DNA of 12,581 bases from Bacteroidota bacterium. GTDB lineage: Bacteria > Bacteroidota > Bacteroidia > Bacteroidales > Bacteroidaceae. The stretch spans positions 1 to 12,581 of the forward strand of contig JAEXAJ010000115.1 in assembly GCA_023458215.1 (NCBI GenBank), read 5' to 3'. Below the pieces are notes generated by a model. The model saw nothing but the letters and a program-made list of their open reading frames with translations, searched no databases and had not been told where the DNA came from. Positions 12,565 to 12,581 of the stretch are shown here, in pieces (the first letter of the stretch is position 1; every line of letters starts with the position of its first letter). A program made the translations under genes and the position numbers.

Positions 12565-12581
12565 TGGTGCCACCAGGAATC
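12565..12581 (-). tRNA. Partial tRNA, 3' end only, cut by the window edge
   Basis: The minus strand reads part of a T loop, a T-stem half CCTGG, an acceptor half TGGCACC and discriminator A, 14 bases upstream of the tRNA-Pro gene. This is the pattern of a tRNA 3' end in a tandem tRNA cluster. The anticodon lies outside the window, so the amino acid cannot be named. Confidence 0.65.

Overview
The window looks like the tail-fibre end of a temperate siphophage-like prophage in a gut Bacteroidales host (Bacteroides, Phocaeicola or Parabacteroides type), running into a host tRNA cluster. Four signs point to this host group: most genes lack strong Shine-Dalgarno motifs, the fibre carries BspA-type leucine-rich repeats and Bacteroides-style fibre modules, the tRNAs do not encode CCA, and a possible TAnnTTTG promoter element precedes the last gene.

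Region 1 (1-5086) is a tightly packed plus-strand tail operon. It holds the end of a distal-tail-like protein, a 1389-residue tail hub/tip protein coupled to it by an ATGA overlap, and two small genes of unknown function.

Region 2 (5088-11524) is the core of the window. A 1726-residue tail fibre is followed by a 66-residue partner gene and then a bidirectional hairpin terminator. Beyond the terminator the same set is repeated in mirror image on the minus strand: a 67-residue paralogue of the partner gene and a start-less 242-residue alternative fibre C-terminus. The two C-terminal modules share one exact 17-bp inverted repeat (9479-9495 and 11467-11483), in the same reading frame on both sides. 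Flipping the 2.0-kb segment between the repeats would replace the fibre tip and its partner gene in frame. This is the layout of the phage Mu G segment (S-U / U'-S'), but it is built from EF-hand plus BspA-like LRR tips. I infer a phase-variable receptor-binding switch. No recombinase gene lies in the window.

Region 3 (11525-12014) has no convincing gene. It contains four tandem 22-bp repeats whose junctions form palindromes.

Region 4 (12015-12581) holds a small P5-like lysozyme-family or virion gene with a good Shine-Dalgarno, a strong terminator, a minus-strand tRNA-Pro(CGG) whose 3' end faces the phage genes, and the 3' end of a second tRNA cut by the window edge. A tRNA in this position is a plausible prophage attachment site.

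The middle of the fibre (about residues 640-1030) also resembles a CotH-type protein-kinase fold, which would be unexpected in a virion fibre.
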